Source of the DNA: CAYSND01 sp964642235 | Lineage (GTDB): Bacteria; Bacteroidota; Bacteroidia; Bacteroidales; UBA932 | NCBI GenBank assembly: GCA_964642235.1 | Contig: CAZXOP010000072.1 | Span: forward strand, 1 to 9,867 | DNA length: 9,867 nt | Direction: 5' to 3' | Shown here: positions 1-6,829 of the stretch, in pieces | How positions within the stretch are numbered: position 1 is the first letter of the stretch | Layout: each line of letters begins with the position of its first letter | The notes under the pieces: model-generated | Seen by the model: only the letters and a program-made list of their open reading frames with translations | Databases searched by the model: none | What the model was told of the DNA's origin: nothing | Position numbers and translations under genes: made by a program

Positions 1-179
1 CACTCATCCCCCTCCCCGCAAACCTCAAATTCTAACCCCGATTACACCCCATTAGTAATTGAGAGGATATTATAGATTTGTTACCATTCCAATCGATTTA
101 TTTTTTCATTTAACTGTTTTAATTTGTTTATCATTCTGAGCAACGGCAATGCATCTGTCTGATTATCAAGCCGTATGTC

Positions 180-214
180 ATTGCGTTGCGGACTCGTTCC
201 GTGATCCCCGCAAT
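180..214. repeat. Imperfect palindrome of the TCATTGCGGACTCGTTCCGCAATCTC type
   Basis: ATTGCG at 180-185 pairs with CGCAAT at 209-214, and CGGA with TCCG forms an inner stem. The unit looks like a palindrome of the form CATTGCGGACTCGTTCCGCAATCTC carrying small insertions (TTG on the left arm, about seven bases on the right arm). I recall similar GTCATTGCGG...CCGCAATCTC palindromes, often near TCATTCTGAG (here at 131-140), as widely dispersed intergenic repeats in Bacteroidota and other bacteria. That resemblance is from memory and unverified. Confidence 0.45.
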
Positions 215-241
215 CTCAACATTCCCCACTTTCTCTCAACA

Positions 242-300
242 CCTCAGACGGTAAATAACTTTTGCCCTTTAGAAGGCAAAAAAGTTATTATCGCCTGAGG
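242..300. repeat. Long interrupted inverted repeat
   Basis: The arms are CCTCAG (242-247) against CTGAGG (295-300), AATAACTTTT (254-263) against AAAAGTTATT (280-289), and GCC against GGC around a short loop near 267-274. As RNA or cruciform DNA this gives an interrupted stem spanning about 59 bases. It is not next to a gene end, so a simple terminator role is not obvious. It may be a miniature palindromic repeat. Confidence 0.5.
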
Positions 301-316
301 GTATTAATCACTCCGT

Positions 317-499
317 CTGCTTTCCGTATGACCAAAAAAGCCAAACATCACATAATCAGCGACATAGGTGGATATGAGAGTGCGGAAAGCAACCGAAAAA
401 CGCCCGAAAACAGTGAAATCGGCTTGCTTTCCGCAATACAAACAAGTGTTAAAATGCTAATATTCAAGTAAATATATTTTAAATGTGCACGGAAAGCAG
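317..499. repeat. Nested pair of inverted repeats built on GCTTTCCG
   Basis: The outer arms CTGCTTTCCGT (317-327) and ACGGAAAGCAG (489-499) are perfect 11-base complements. The inner arms TGCGGAAAGCAA (381-392) and TTGCTTTCCGCA (424-435) are perfect 12-base complements, extended inward by CCGA/TCGG with one bulged base. All four share the core GCTTTCCG in alternating orientation. This pattern could be a palindromic repeat unit inserted in a copy of itself, a short non-autonomous element with terminal inverted repeats, or a multi-site binding region. Confidence 0.55.
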
Positions 500-647
500 A
501 TATATTGGGAAACCATCCTTAACACCTCCACATGATTTACTTTTTCATGACGATGTTAGCAATTCAAATGCCCTATAGCGTGGTTTTTAGGCTCATTCGC
601 CCAACTCGCATTTGTTCTTGTGGTTTAGAAAATTCTTTATTTTATAA

Positions 648-676
648 TGTCCCCGATTTATTAAGTTTTGGGGACA
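648..676 (-). terminator. Possible terminator hairpin for the small coiled-coil gene
   Basis: TGTCCCC (648-654) and GGGGACA (670-676) form a perfect 7-base-pair GC-rich stem with a 15-base loop. It lies about 70 bases past the stop of the minus-strand gene that ends at 746. No strong U-run follows on the minus strand, so this could be a weak terminator, a 3' stabilising hairpin or chance. Confidence 0.3.
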
Positions 677-745
677 AATTCAGTGACACAAATATATGTT
701 TATTTTTAGAAAGTCTTCATGTTCGCACTCATCCCTATCCCCACC

Positions 746-1063
746 TTATTTAATTTGAAAATAGAGTCCTAAAATCATAATCGCCAGTGGGATAAAGCAT
801 GCCATTAGTCCCCCGACAAGCCACCGTAAGGTTTCATTTTTGGTTTTCTCGATTTTCATCTCTAATTTCATCTCTAAATCTTTGATTTTTAACTCTAACC
901 CCTGGAAGTCGTCTTTAAATAGAGATTTTACTTCGACATTTTTCGATTCGGTTTTCTCCTCTACTTCTTGTCGGATAGACTCTATAAAGTCAATCGCCTT
1001 CTCTTCTGTTAGCTTAAAATCATTCATCAGAATGTTTAATAATTTTAAGGAAATTGTTGTCAT
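746..1063 (-). CDS. Small coiled-coil protein with C-terminal membrane anchor (CCDC90/DUF1640-like)
   Basis: The predicted protein has 105 residues. Residues 1-40 (MTTISLKLLNILM...) are amphipathic helix, residues about 30-75 are charged heptad-like coiled coil (LKIKDLEMKLEMKIEKTK), and residues about 82-103 form one hydrophobic helix ending in GLYFQIK. This order matches the general plan of small CCDC90/DUF1640-type proteins, coiled coil then membrane tail, whose function in bacteria is not established. I chose the ATG at 1063 because an AGGAGGG Shine-Dalgarno sequence sits 7 bases upstream; the frame stays open a further 21 codons but that extension would contain the ribosome site. A TATATTTG promoter element lies further upstream. 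It probably forms membrane-tethered oligomers. The family assignment is by pattern, not by search. Confidence 0.72.
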   Translation of the reverse strand: MTTISLKLLNILMNDFKLTEEKAIDFIESIRQEVEEKTESKNVEVKSLFKDDFQGLELKIKDLEMKLEMKIEKTKNETLRWLVGGLMACFIPLAIMILGLYFQIK

Positions 1064-1070
1064 ATTTTCT

Positions 1071-1077
1071 CCCTCCT
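1071..1077 (-). promoter_or_regulatory. Shine-Dalgarno sequence deciding the start of the small coiled-coil gene
   Basis: On the minus strand AGGAGGG lies 7 bases before the ATG at 1063. Such strong ribosome sites are uncommon in Bacteroidota, so it selects this start over the upstream in-frame ATGs. Confidence 0.65.
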
Positions 1078-1111
1078 CTATCGTTAAAATGTTATAAAAT
1101 AATACTAAAGA

Positions 1112-1119
1112 CAAATATA
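1112..1119 (-). promoter_or_regulatory. Predicted -7 promoter element (TATATTTG)
   Basis: The minus-strand sequence TATATTTG fits the Bacteroidota primary sigma factor consensus TAnnTTTG exactly and lies about 48 bases upstream of the start at 1063. I do not see a TTTG -33 element at the usual 19-21 base spacing, so the call rests on the -7 element and position. Confidence 0.4.
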
Positions 1120-1178
1120 GCATCAAAAACCAATATTGATACGCCTAATTCACAAAAAATATATGACGCGTATAAATC

Positions 1179-1268
1179 TAATTCGGCAGTTGGCGCAAGG
1201 CGACATTGGCTCCCGAAAGGGAGGGGACCCGTTTACAGGGAGAATCGCCAGTGGCAACTGCCGAATTA
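1179..1268. repeat. 90-base multi-branched palindrome between two minus-strand genes
   Basis: The outer arms TAATTCGGCAGTTG (1179-1192) and CAACTGCCGAATTA (1255-1268) are perfect 14-base complements. Inside are a second stem, GGCGA (1199-1203) with TCGCC (1245-1249), and two small hairpins: CTCCC-GAAA-GGGAG (1210-1223) and CCC-GTTTACA-GGG (1228-1240). The result is a branched fold whose GAAA loop is of the GNRA class when read as plus-strand RNA. It begins 14 bases past the metalloprotease stop and could end that transcript, but no U-run follows on the minus strand. It could be a dispersed palindromic repeat or a structured RNA. Confidence 0.6.
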
Positions 1269-1281
1269 AACTAAATAATAA

Positions 1282-3795
1282 TTACTCCTTCTTCTTATTA
1301 GGACCATCCTCTAAGGTTCTGGAGATCATATCTGCAAGGTAGCTGAAATGACCTTTCGAGGTAACGTCAGCAGCAGGGGCGGCTTTTAATTTCTTCTGTA
1401 AATCTGAGAGCTGATAGAAGAGAGATGAGATAATATCAGAGTTATCATTTGCACCACCGCTCGCCATCCTCATCATCCCTGCAAGATTCTCTCCTGAATA
1501 AAAATCACAAAGTGCCTTCACATACGCTTTCTGCTGTAATCTCGAATAGGCATCCCCGCTATTTCCTGAAGTAAGAGAGTTTTTCCAAACTGCGCTGTTT
1601 AAATCGGTGAAAAGATTAGTTATGGTATATGCTTTCTTTCCGTTTAATAGCTCATCTTGGAAGAGATTTAGGAATACCCTCTTAGTCAAGAGTGTTTCAA
1701 ATACTTTTTTGTTGATTCTGTCTATTGTAAGATCCGGACGAGAGACTATTTTATCCATAACGGAATTAGGAACAATCCAAGTAGGAGTAGTTAGAACATT
1801 CTTTTTAAGGAAAGCCATTGCCTCATCCTGACGCGCTTTCTCAACAGGTGTATAGACAGCCCCCGGCATATCTGCAGTTTTTGAAGTCTCATAGACTCCC
1901 CCTATCCATTTGGTGACATGCCCTATATATCTCATATACTGAGAAATAACCTCATTATGCAATGTTTTTAGATTTTCATAATCCTTTCCGCTTTCGGTAG
2001 TCCAAACCATAAGGCTATCCATGATAAATTTTAGGTTCTTGATTCCGAGTTCGCAAGATTTCATTTGATTATCTGCAAGGTCTTCCGCCTGATAACGAGG
2101 GTCATTAGGGCTGCTTTCTGTTCCAAAGAAGTAACGAGTATCCTTGGTCTTTTCGATAATCCAACTATTGATTTTAGGCAACTCTTTCTGTGCATCATCT
2201 ATCTCAGGGAAACGGCGATAACCCCACTCAATTGCCCACTCGTCATAATGCCCAAGACGTGGGAATAGGAGTTCGCGAGGGATATTGTCCCCGGGCTGTG
2301 CAACGAAATTAAAACGCGAATAGTCCATAATCGAGGTGGTGTGTCCATTCTCTTTTAGGAAATTAGGGTCCCTTAACTGCTCCACTGTATAGAAAGCAGT
2401 CCCTGCGAAGTTATGGCGAAGTCCAAGAGTGTGCCCCACCTCATGAGAAGAGACGAAGCGGATTAATTGTCCCATAAGCTCTGTGTCGAAAATCATTTTA
2501 CGTGCCGCAGGGTCCACAGGGGAGCATTGTATAAAATACCAATTGCGAAGCAGAGACATAACATTGTGGTACCAATTTATATGAGATTCAATAATCTCTC
2601 CGGAGCGAGGGTCGTGGACATGAGGACCTGATGCGTTTGCAATATCCGAAGGTTTATAGACAATGGCTGAGTGAGTTGCATCTTCCAATGACCAATTAGG
2701 ATCCTCCTCCGGAGTTGGAGCAACAAGGGCATAAATTGCATTCTTAAACCCTGCTTTTCTAAAAACAGGCTCCCAATCATTCACACCCTGAATAAGATAC
2801 GGCACCCACTCCTTAGGGGTGGTAGGGTCAATATAAAATACAATAGGCTTCGCCGGTTCCACAAGCTCTCCCCTCTTATACTTTTCAATATCTTCCGCCT
2901 TAGGTTCAACTCTCCATCGGGTAATTAATTTCACCCTCTCTACCCCTTGGGGATTCTTGTCAAAATCAATATAGTTCGTGGTAAAATACCCGACACGGTT
3001 ATCATAATAACGAGGAACCATAGGAACCTTGGGGAGAAGGACAAATGAGACATTTAACTCAAATGTCGCTGTACCATCATCATCCCCTCTCAAATAAGTC
3101 TTAACTACTTTAACCTCTGTGTTTATAGGGTAAGTCTTAATGTCGGTGATATAGGATTTATCTTTCTCCTGATTACCAAGTTTAAATGCCTTCTTCGATG
3201 ATTTGTCGAAATAGAAGAGTCCGTTATCTGCATTGAAAAAATCTGTTACTTCGATTACATTCTCTTTTTTATCGGCAGACTGAGCTTTGACCTCGAAAGA
3301 GCCTACAATAGCAGGGATATTAGATTTGGAGACAGAGCTGAACATCGAGTTTGTAGAGTCTGCTGAGCGCTCACGATAAAGAACTTTCCTTAAGAAAATT
3401 TTATCTCCCTGCCCTTTCTCAAAACGGAAAGTTCCCTCTTGGAGCTGGTCACCGGCATACCCTGAAAAGGAGCCTCTAACCCCTTCTGCATTACGAATTA
3501 CCCTTGAAACCATAAGTATATCACGTCCGATAAGGGAGTCGTTTACATTGATAAAAAACTTATCTCCCTGGCGATAGACAGTCGTAAGACCTGTCATAGA
3601 GTGTGTCTCTTTGGTAATAAATTTCTCCAAAGAGAGAGGACCTTTCGGTTTTTCTTTTTTCGCGGTATCTGCAGGAGCAGCTGTGGCAGCTGTCTGAGGT
3701 GCAGCCTCTCTGCTTTTACGCTGTGCGTTGATTTGTGTCGGCATTAATGCCAATCCTAAAATTAGGATTCCTGTTAATAGAGAATTTGGATTCAT
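1282..3795 (-). CDS. Secreted zinc-dependent metalloprotease, DUF5118/DUF5117/DUF4953 family
   Basis: The 837-residue protein starts with a signal peptide, residues 1-24 (LLTGILILGLALMPTQINA before QRKS), followed by an Ala/Lys-rich linker. A DUF5118-like segment follows at about 52-105 (ending IGRDILMVSRV), then a DUF5117-like beta-rich region at about 110-295, then the metallopeptidase domain with DUF4953-type C-terminal helices. The zinc site is the metzincin pattern HEVGHTLGLRH, with H451, E452, H455, G458 and H461; SIMDY (Met490) is the probable Met-turn. All expected catalytic residues are present and the length is typical of the family. It should act in the periplasm or at the cell surface; its substrate is unknown. 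I chose the ATG at 3795 because it overlaps the upstream methyltransferase stop as ATGA and places the signal peptide at the N-terminus; an ATG nine codons earlier would put charged residues before it. Confidence 0.9.
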   Translation of the reverse strand: MNPNSLLTGILILGLALMPTQINAQRKSREAAPQTAATAAPADTAKKEKPKGPLSLEKFITKETHSMTGLTTVYRQGDKFFINVNDSLIGRDILMVSRVIRNAEGVRGSFSGYAGDQLQEGTFRFEKGQGDKIFLRKVLYRERSADSTNSMFSSVSKSNIPAIVGSFEVKAQSADKKENVIEVTDFFNADNGLFYFDKSSKKAFKLGNQEKDKSYITDIKTYPINTEVKVVKTYLRGDDDGTATFELNVSFVLLPKVPMVPRYYDNRVGYFTTNYIDFDKNPQGVERVKLITRWRVEPKAEDIEKYKRGELVEPAKPIVFYIDPTTPKEWVPYLIQGVNDWEPVFRKAGFKNAIYALVAPTPEEDPNWSLEDATHSAIVYKPSDIANASGPHVHDPRSGEIIESHINWYHNVMSLLRNWYFIQCSPVDPAARKMIFDTELMGQLIRFVSSHEVGHTLGLRHNFAGTAFYTVEQLRDPNFLKENGHTTSIMDYSRFNFVAQPGDNIPRELLFPRLGHYDEWAIEWGYRRFPEIDDAQKELPKINSWIIEKTKDTRYFFGTESSPNDPRYQAEDLADNQMKSCELGIKNLKFIMDSLMVWTTESGKDYENLKTLHNEVISQYMRYIGHVTKWIGGVYETSKTADMPGAVYTPVEKARQDEAMAFLKKNVLTTPTWIVPNSVMDKIVSRPDLTIDRINKKVFETLLTKRVFLNLFQDELLNGKKAYTITNLFTDLNSAVWKNSLTSGNSGDAYSRLQQKAYVKALCDFYSGENLAGMMRMASGGANDNSDIISSLFYQLSDLQKKLKAAPAADVTSKGHFSYLADMISRTLEDGPNKKKE

Positions 3796-4325
3796 ATTTT
3801 TAATTTTGATTTGAAAGTCCATAGAATAATCCCGATTGCTACTGAGATATTTAATGAATGTTTTGTCCCGTATTGTGGTATTTCGAGCGAGAGGGAAGAT
3901 TTGTCCACCACCTCTTGTTGAATCCCTTTCACCTCGTTCCCAAAAACCAAAGCATATTTGCGCCCCTCTTCCGGTAAAAAATCCTCCAAAGAGGTCGAAT
4001 TTTCGGTTTGTTCTACGGAGACAATAGTGTAATCTTGGGAGATAAGTTCATTTACGGCAGTGAGAGTTTCAGGGTAATATTGCCATTGAACAGTAAACTC
4101 AGCACCGAGTGCCGATTTATGAATTTCGGGGGTAGGAGGAACCGCGCAAATTCCACATAAAAATATTTTTTCTACGAGAAAAGCATCACTTGATCTAAAG
4201 GCTGAACCTATATTATGCTGACTTCTAACATTATCGAGAACGACCACCAATGGCAGTTTCTTGAGATTTGGATAGTCGTCAACTGTGGCACGATTAAGTT
4301 CTAATGTCGATAATTTTCTAAACAT
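3792..4325 (-). CDS. SpoU/TrmH-family RNA 2'-O-methyltransferase
   Basis: The 177-residue protein is a SPOUT methyltransferase, a knotted fold that uses S-adenosylmethionine to methylate ribose 2'-hydroxyls in tRNA or rRNA in the cytoplasm. All three SpoU motifs are visible: motif 1 NVRSQHNIGSAFRSSD at 32-47 (catalytic-type Arg34 and Asn38), motif 2 LVFGNEVKGI at 126-135, and motif 3 IPQYGTKHSLNISVA at 149-163. It is short, with no clear N-terminal RNA-binding extension, like minimal TrmH/TrmL-like enzymes, so the exact target nucleotide cannot be told. It is the first gene of a minus-strand pair and overlaps the metalloprotease by 4 bases (ATGA), so translation is probably coupled. A matching promoter -7 element lies 31 bases upstream. 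Confidence 0.9.
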   Translation of the reverse strand: MFRKLSTLELNRATVDDYPNLKKLPLVVVLDNVRSQHNIGSAFRSSDAFLVEKIFLCGICAVPPTPEIHKSALGAEFTVQWQYYPETLTAVNELISQDYTIVSVEQTENSTSLEDFLPEEGRKYALVFGNEVKGIQQEVVDKSSLSLEIPQYGTKHSLNISVAIGIILWTFKSKLKI

Positions 4326-4356
4326 TTTGTAAGTCGCCTTTTTTTATCTAATTTCG
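4326..4356 (+). promoter_or_regulatory. Predicted glyA promoter (TTTG-N19-TAATTTCG)
   Basis: TTTG at 4326-4329 and TAATTTCG at 4349-4356 are separated by 19 bases, the expected Bacteroidota -33/-7 spacing. The -7 element differs from TAnnTTTG at one base. The ATG at 4384 lies 27 bases downstream. The two divergent promoters nearly abut, so their polymerases would compete for the same 58-base gap. Confidence 0.5.
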
Positions 4357-4364
4357 CAAAGATA
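4357..4364 (-). promoter_or_regulatory. Predicted -7 promoter element for the methyltransferase/metalloprotease pair
   Basis: The minus-strand TATCTTTG matches TAnnTTTG exactly and ends 31 bases before the ATG at 4325. The best -33 candidate (TTTC at 4389-4386, 21 bases upstream) is weak and lies within the first codons of glyA. Confidence 0.5.
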
Positions 4365-4383
4365 ATCATTAAAAAATAATTGT

Positions 4384-5664
4384 ATGAAACAAGATCTTCA
4401 AATATCTGATTTAATCAAAAGAGAAGAGAACCGTCAGCTTCACGGCATTGAGCTCATAGCTTCGGAAAACTTCGTTAGCAACCATGTTCTTGCAGCACTT
4501 GGCTCATGTCTCACAAATAAGTACGCTGAAGGATACCCCGGAGCGCGTTACTATGGTGGGTGCGAGGTTGTTGACCAAGTAGAACAGTTGGCTATAGATA
4601 GACTTTGCCAGCTTTTCGATGCCGAATATGCCAATGTTCAGCCTCACTCAGGTGCTCAAGCAAATATGGCTGTATTTATGGCGTGTCTAAAACCGGGCGA
4701 CACTTTTATGGGTCTTGACCTATCGCACGGAGGACATCTTACCCATGGCTCACCTGTTAATATGTCCGGTATTATTTATAATGCCATCGCATATCAGGTA
4801 AGTGAGAAGACAGGTCTTGTGGATTATGATGATATGGAGGCCAAAGCACTCGAACATAAGCCTAAGCTTATCGTAGGAGGGGCTTCTGCCTATTCGAGAG
4901 AGTGGGACTGGGCTCGTATGAGAAAAATAGCAGATAAAATAGGGGCTATTTTCTTAGTCGATATGGCTCACCCTGCCGGACTTATTGCTGCCGGACTCCT
5001 TGAAAATCCTGTTAAACATGCACATATTGTTACCTCTACCACTCATAAGACTTTAAGAGGTCCTCGCGGAGGGGTTATCCTTATAGGTAAAGACTTCGAA
5101 AACCCTTGGGGTATTAAGACACCTAAAGGGGAGATTAGGAAGATGTCAGCCCTGATTAATTCAAGTGTATTCCCCGGAATTCAGGGAGGTCCCCTTGAGC
5201 ATTGTATTGCAGCAAAGGCAGTCTCTTTCTATGAAGCACTACAGCCTGAGTTTAAAGATTACCAGATTCAAGTACAAAAGAATGCCACAGCCATGGCAGA
5301 AGCATTTATTAAGAGGGGTTATAAGGTCGTATCAGGTGGAACCGATAACCACTTAATGCTTATTGATCTTCGTAGCAAATTCCCTGATTTGACAGGAAAA
5401 GTAGCTGAGAAGGCTCTAGTTCAGGCAGACATCACCGTTAATAAGAATATGGTTCCTTTTGATAGCCGTTCACCTTTTACCACATCAGGTATTAGAGTCG
5501 GAACTCCTGCTATTACATCGAGAGGACTTGTTGAAAAAGATATGGATGGTATTGTGGAGTTAGTCGATGAGGTACTTAATAATATCGACAATCAAGCTGT
5601 AATAGAAAAAGTTAAGGCTGCAGCTAAAGCTAAGATGCAAGGACTGCCGCTTAACGCTTGGTAG
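4384..5664 (+). CDS. glyA: Serine hydroxymethyltransferase
   Basis: The 426-residue, pyridoxal-phosphate-dependent enzyme interconverts serine plus tetrahydrofolate with glycine plus 5,10-methylene-tetrahydrofolate, supplying one-carbon units in the cytoplasm. It is full length for the family. Hallmarks are the N-terminal ELIASENF (23-30), NKYAEGYPGARYYGG (45-59), HSGAQAN (88-94), the cofactor-binding Asp193 and His196 in VDMAHPAGL, and the Schiff-base lysine Lys222 in TSTTHKTLRGPRGG. Near the C-terminus it has SPFTTSGIRVGTPA. The gene ends with two consecutive TAG codons. It diverges from the methyltransferase gene, and the AraC-type regulator starts 26 bases after its stop with no terminator visible between, so read-through into that gene is likely. 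Confidence 0.97.
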   Translation: MKQDLQISDLIKREENRQLHGIELIASENFVSNHVLAALGSCLTNKYAEGYPGARYYGGCEVVDQVEQLAIDRLCQLFDAEYANVQPHSGAQANMAVFMACLKPGDTFMGLDLSHGGHLTHGSPVNMSGIIYNAIAYQVSEKTGLVDYDDMEAKALEHKPKLIVGGASAYSREWDWARMRKIADKIGAIFLVDMAHPAGLIAAGLLENPVKHAHIVTSTTHKTLRGPRGGVILIGKDFENPWGIKTPKGEIRKMSALINSSVFPGIQGGPLEHCIAAKAVSFYEALQPEFKDYQIQVQKNATAMAEAFIKRGYKVVSGGTDNHLMLIDLRSKFPDLTGKVAEKALVQADITVNKNMVPFDSRSPFTTSGIRVGTPAITSRGLVEKDMDGIVELVDEVLNNIDNQAVIEKVKAAAKAKMQGLPLNAW

Positions 5665-5690
5665 TAGCGGTATAGAAGGTCGCTAAAGCG

Positions 5691-6734
5691 ATGTTTAAGA
5701 TACTCGCTATCTTCATGTTGGGGTGTTGTTTCGCTTTTACGGCAAGCAGCGGAGTGGTGTTGTTAAATCTTAAAAAGAGCAATAGGCTGAAGGTTATTTT
5801 AGGGTATTCCTTACTGCTTTTTGCTCTTCTTTTTGCTAAGGACATTCTCTTATTTACCCCTTCTAATTACGACAAATCTTTTATAAGGGATCTTTTTGGG
5901 TTAATGGATAGTTGGGTGATAGTTACAAGTGTCATTTTCCTAACTGAAATTCTAAAGCCAAAAAGCGTAAATTGGAAGAGGGTTTTGCTCCATTTCTCCC
6001 CATTCATACTTATCTACCTTTTATTCGTTTTGACCAAATCAGAGGCAGTTATCACAATAAATAAAATATATTCTGCCGTTTATGCTTTGACATCTTATGG
6101 TTTTGCCGAATTTTATGGGCGAAAATATATGAAGGGGGTTTTCAATAACTACTCCTACACTGAGGGTATAGATATAAAGTGGATGCGCTACCTAATAGGC
6201 TTACTAATGGGGTATTTAATTATTTGGATAGTCTTGGGTAATTATGTTAATGATATCATTGAGTTTATATATTATCTCTGCTCGTTGCTTTTTTGGATTA
6301 TTTTCCTTTTTTTCGGCTATAGGCAAGAGGTGGTGCACCCATCTAATATAGTAGTTGACACCTCTCCTTCTGAGAGCACCTCTATTAACAGTATAGAGAA
6401 GGCAGAAAACAGGCTGAATAGCGTAATGGTCGAGAATAAGATGTTCTTGAATCCTAAACTAACAATAAACGATGTCGCACGTGCATTAGGAACCAACCGT
6501 ACTTATCTTTCGGAATATCTTAAGAACTCTTTAGAGACCAATTTTTTCAACTATGTAAACTCTTTTAGAGTAGAGTTTGCAAAAGAGTTACTCTCTAACA
6601 CAAACAGCAAACTTGAAGAGATAGCTATGTTATCAGGTTTTGGCTCACTCAGCACTTTCCAAAGAGCCTTTGATAAGACATCCCACTGTACTCCGAACGA
6701 ATATCGTAATAGAGCATCAAAAAGTGTTCGGTAA
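5691..6734 (+). CDS. Membrane-embedded AraC-family transcriptional regulator
   Basis: The 347-residue protein joins an N-terminal membrane domain to a C-terminal AraC/XylS DNA-binding domain. I count about seven hydrophobic helices: roughly residues 4-26, 34-55, 68-88, 98-115, 122-142, 166-186 and 188-209. A polar linker at 211-245 follows. The DNA-binding domain at about 250-342 has two helix-turn-helix units: LTINDVARALGTNRTYLSEYLK (257-278) and EEIAMLSGFGSLSTFQRAFDK (309-329), then the family-typical TPNEYRNR. Such regulators are common in Bacteroidota and probably sense a signal through the membrane domain; the ligand is unknown. It sits between glyA and a small-peptide/lipoprotein unit, which is its most likely target by position. 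The predicted product has no sensor-kinase or receiver domain, so it appears to signal alone. Confidence 0.88.
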   Translation: MFKILAIFMLGCCFAFTASSGVVLLNLKKSNRLKVILGYSLLLFALLFAKDILLFTPSNYDKSFIRDLFGLMDSWVIVTSVIFLTEILKPKSVNWKRVLLHFSPFILIYLLFVLTKSEAVITINKIYSAVYALTSYGFAEFYGRKYMKGVFNNYSYTEGIDIKWMRYLIGLLMGYLIIWIVLGNYVNDIIEFIYYLCSLLFWIIFLFFGYRQEVVHPSNIVVDTSPSESTSINSIEKAENRLNSVMVENKMFLNPKLTINDVARALGTNRTYLSEYLKNSLETNFFNYVNSFRVEFAKELLSNTNSKLEEIAMLSGFGSLSTFQRAFDKTSHCTPNEYRNRASKSVR

Positions 6735-6748
6735 TACTCTTTTGTGAT
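6716..6748 (+). terminator. Possible terminator overlapping the end of the AraC-type gene
   Basis: ATCAAAAAGTGTT pairs with AATACTCTTTTGTGAT (two bulges), and a short T-run (TTTT) follows. The stop codon TAA (6732-6734) lies in the apical part of the hairpin. The stem is AT-rich, so termination may be partial. Confidence 0.3.
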
Positions 6749-6777
6749 TTTGACCGTTGTTTTTGTTTTTTTGCCAC

Positions 6778-6806
6778 TCAATAAATTATTGATTTTTTTA
6801 TTTTTG
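6778..6806 (+). promoter_or_regulatory. Predicted promoter with palindromic operator for the peptide/lipoprotein unit
   Basis: TATTTTTG (6799-6806) matches the -7 consensus TAnnTTTG and lies 23 bases before the ATG at 6830. Just upstream is the perfect 15-base palindrome TCAATAAATTATTGA (6778-6792), placed in the promoter spacer where a repressor or activator could bind. A TTTG at 6770-6773 could be the -33 element, but its spacing (25 bases) is longer than usual, which would fit a promoter needing an activator such as the upstream AraC-type protein. This last step is inference. Confidence 0.45.
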
Positions 6807-6829
6807 TACTAATATATACGATTATAGCT

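Larger units (their letters stand above)
1..745. other. Intergenic region rich in inverted repeats, no credible gene
   Basis: No reading frame here looks like a protein: the two plus-strand frames of about 70 codons (262-471, 532-753) have no recognisable domain and run straight through palindromes. The stretch contains at least four inverted repeats (180-214, 242-300, 317-499 nested, 648-676), listed separately. The 10-mer CACTCATCCC occurs at 1-10 and again at 726-735, near both ends of the stretch. The content looks like accumulated intergenic repeats or decayed sequence rather than genes. Any gene to the left of base 1 cannot be judged. Confidence 0.6.

Noticed and set aside
1..735. CACTCATCCC at 1-10 and 726-735 as direct repeats bounding an inserted element
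   Set aside because: The match is only 10 bases, the flanking sequence diverges, and one copy is at the window edge, so a boundary cannot be shown.
262..753. Two plus-strand frames of 69 and 73 codons as genes
   Set aside because: No recognisable domain or ribosome site, and they cross strong inverted repeats, so they look like chance frames.
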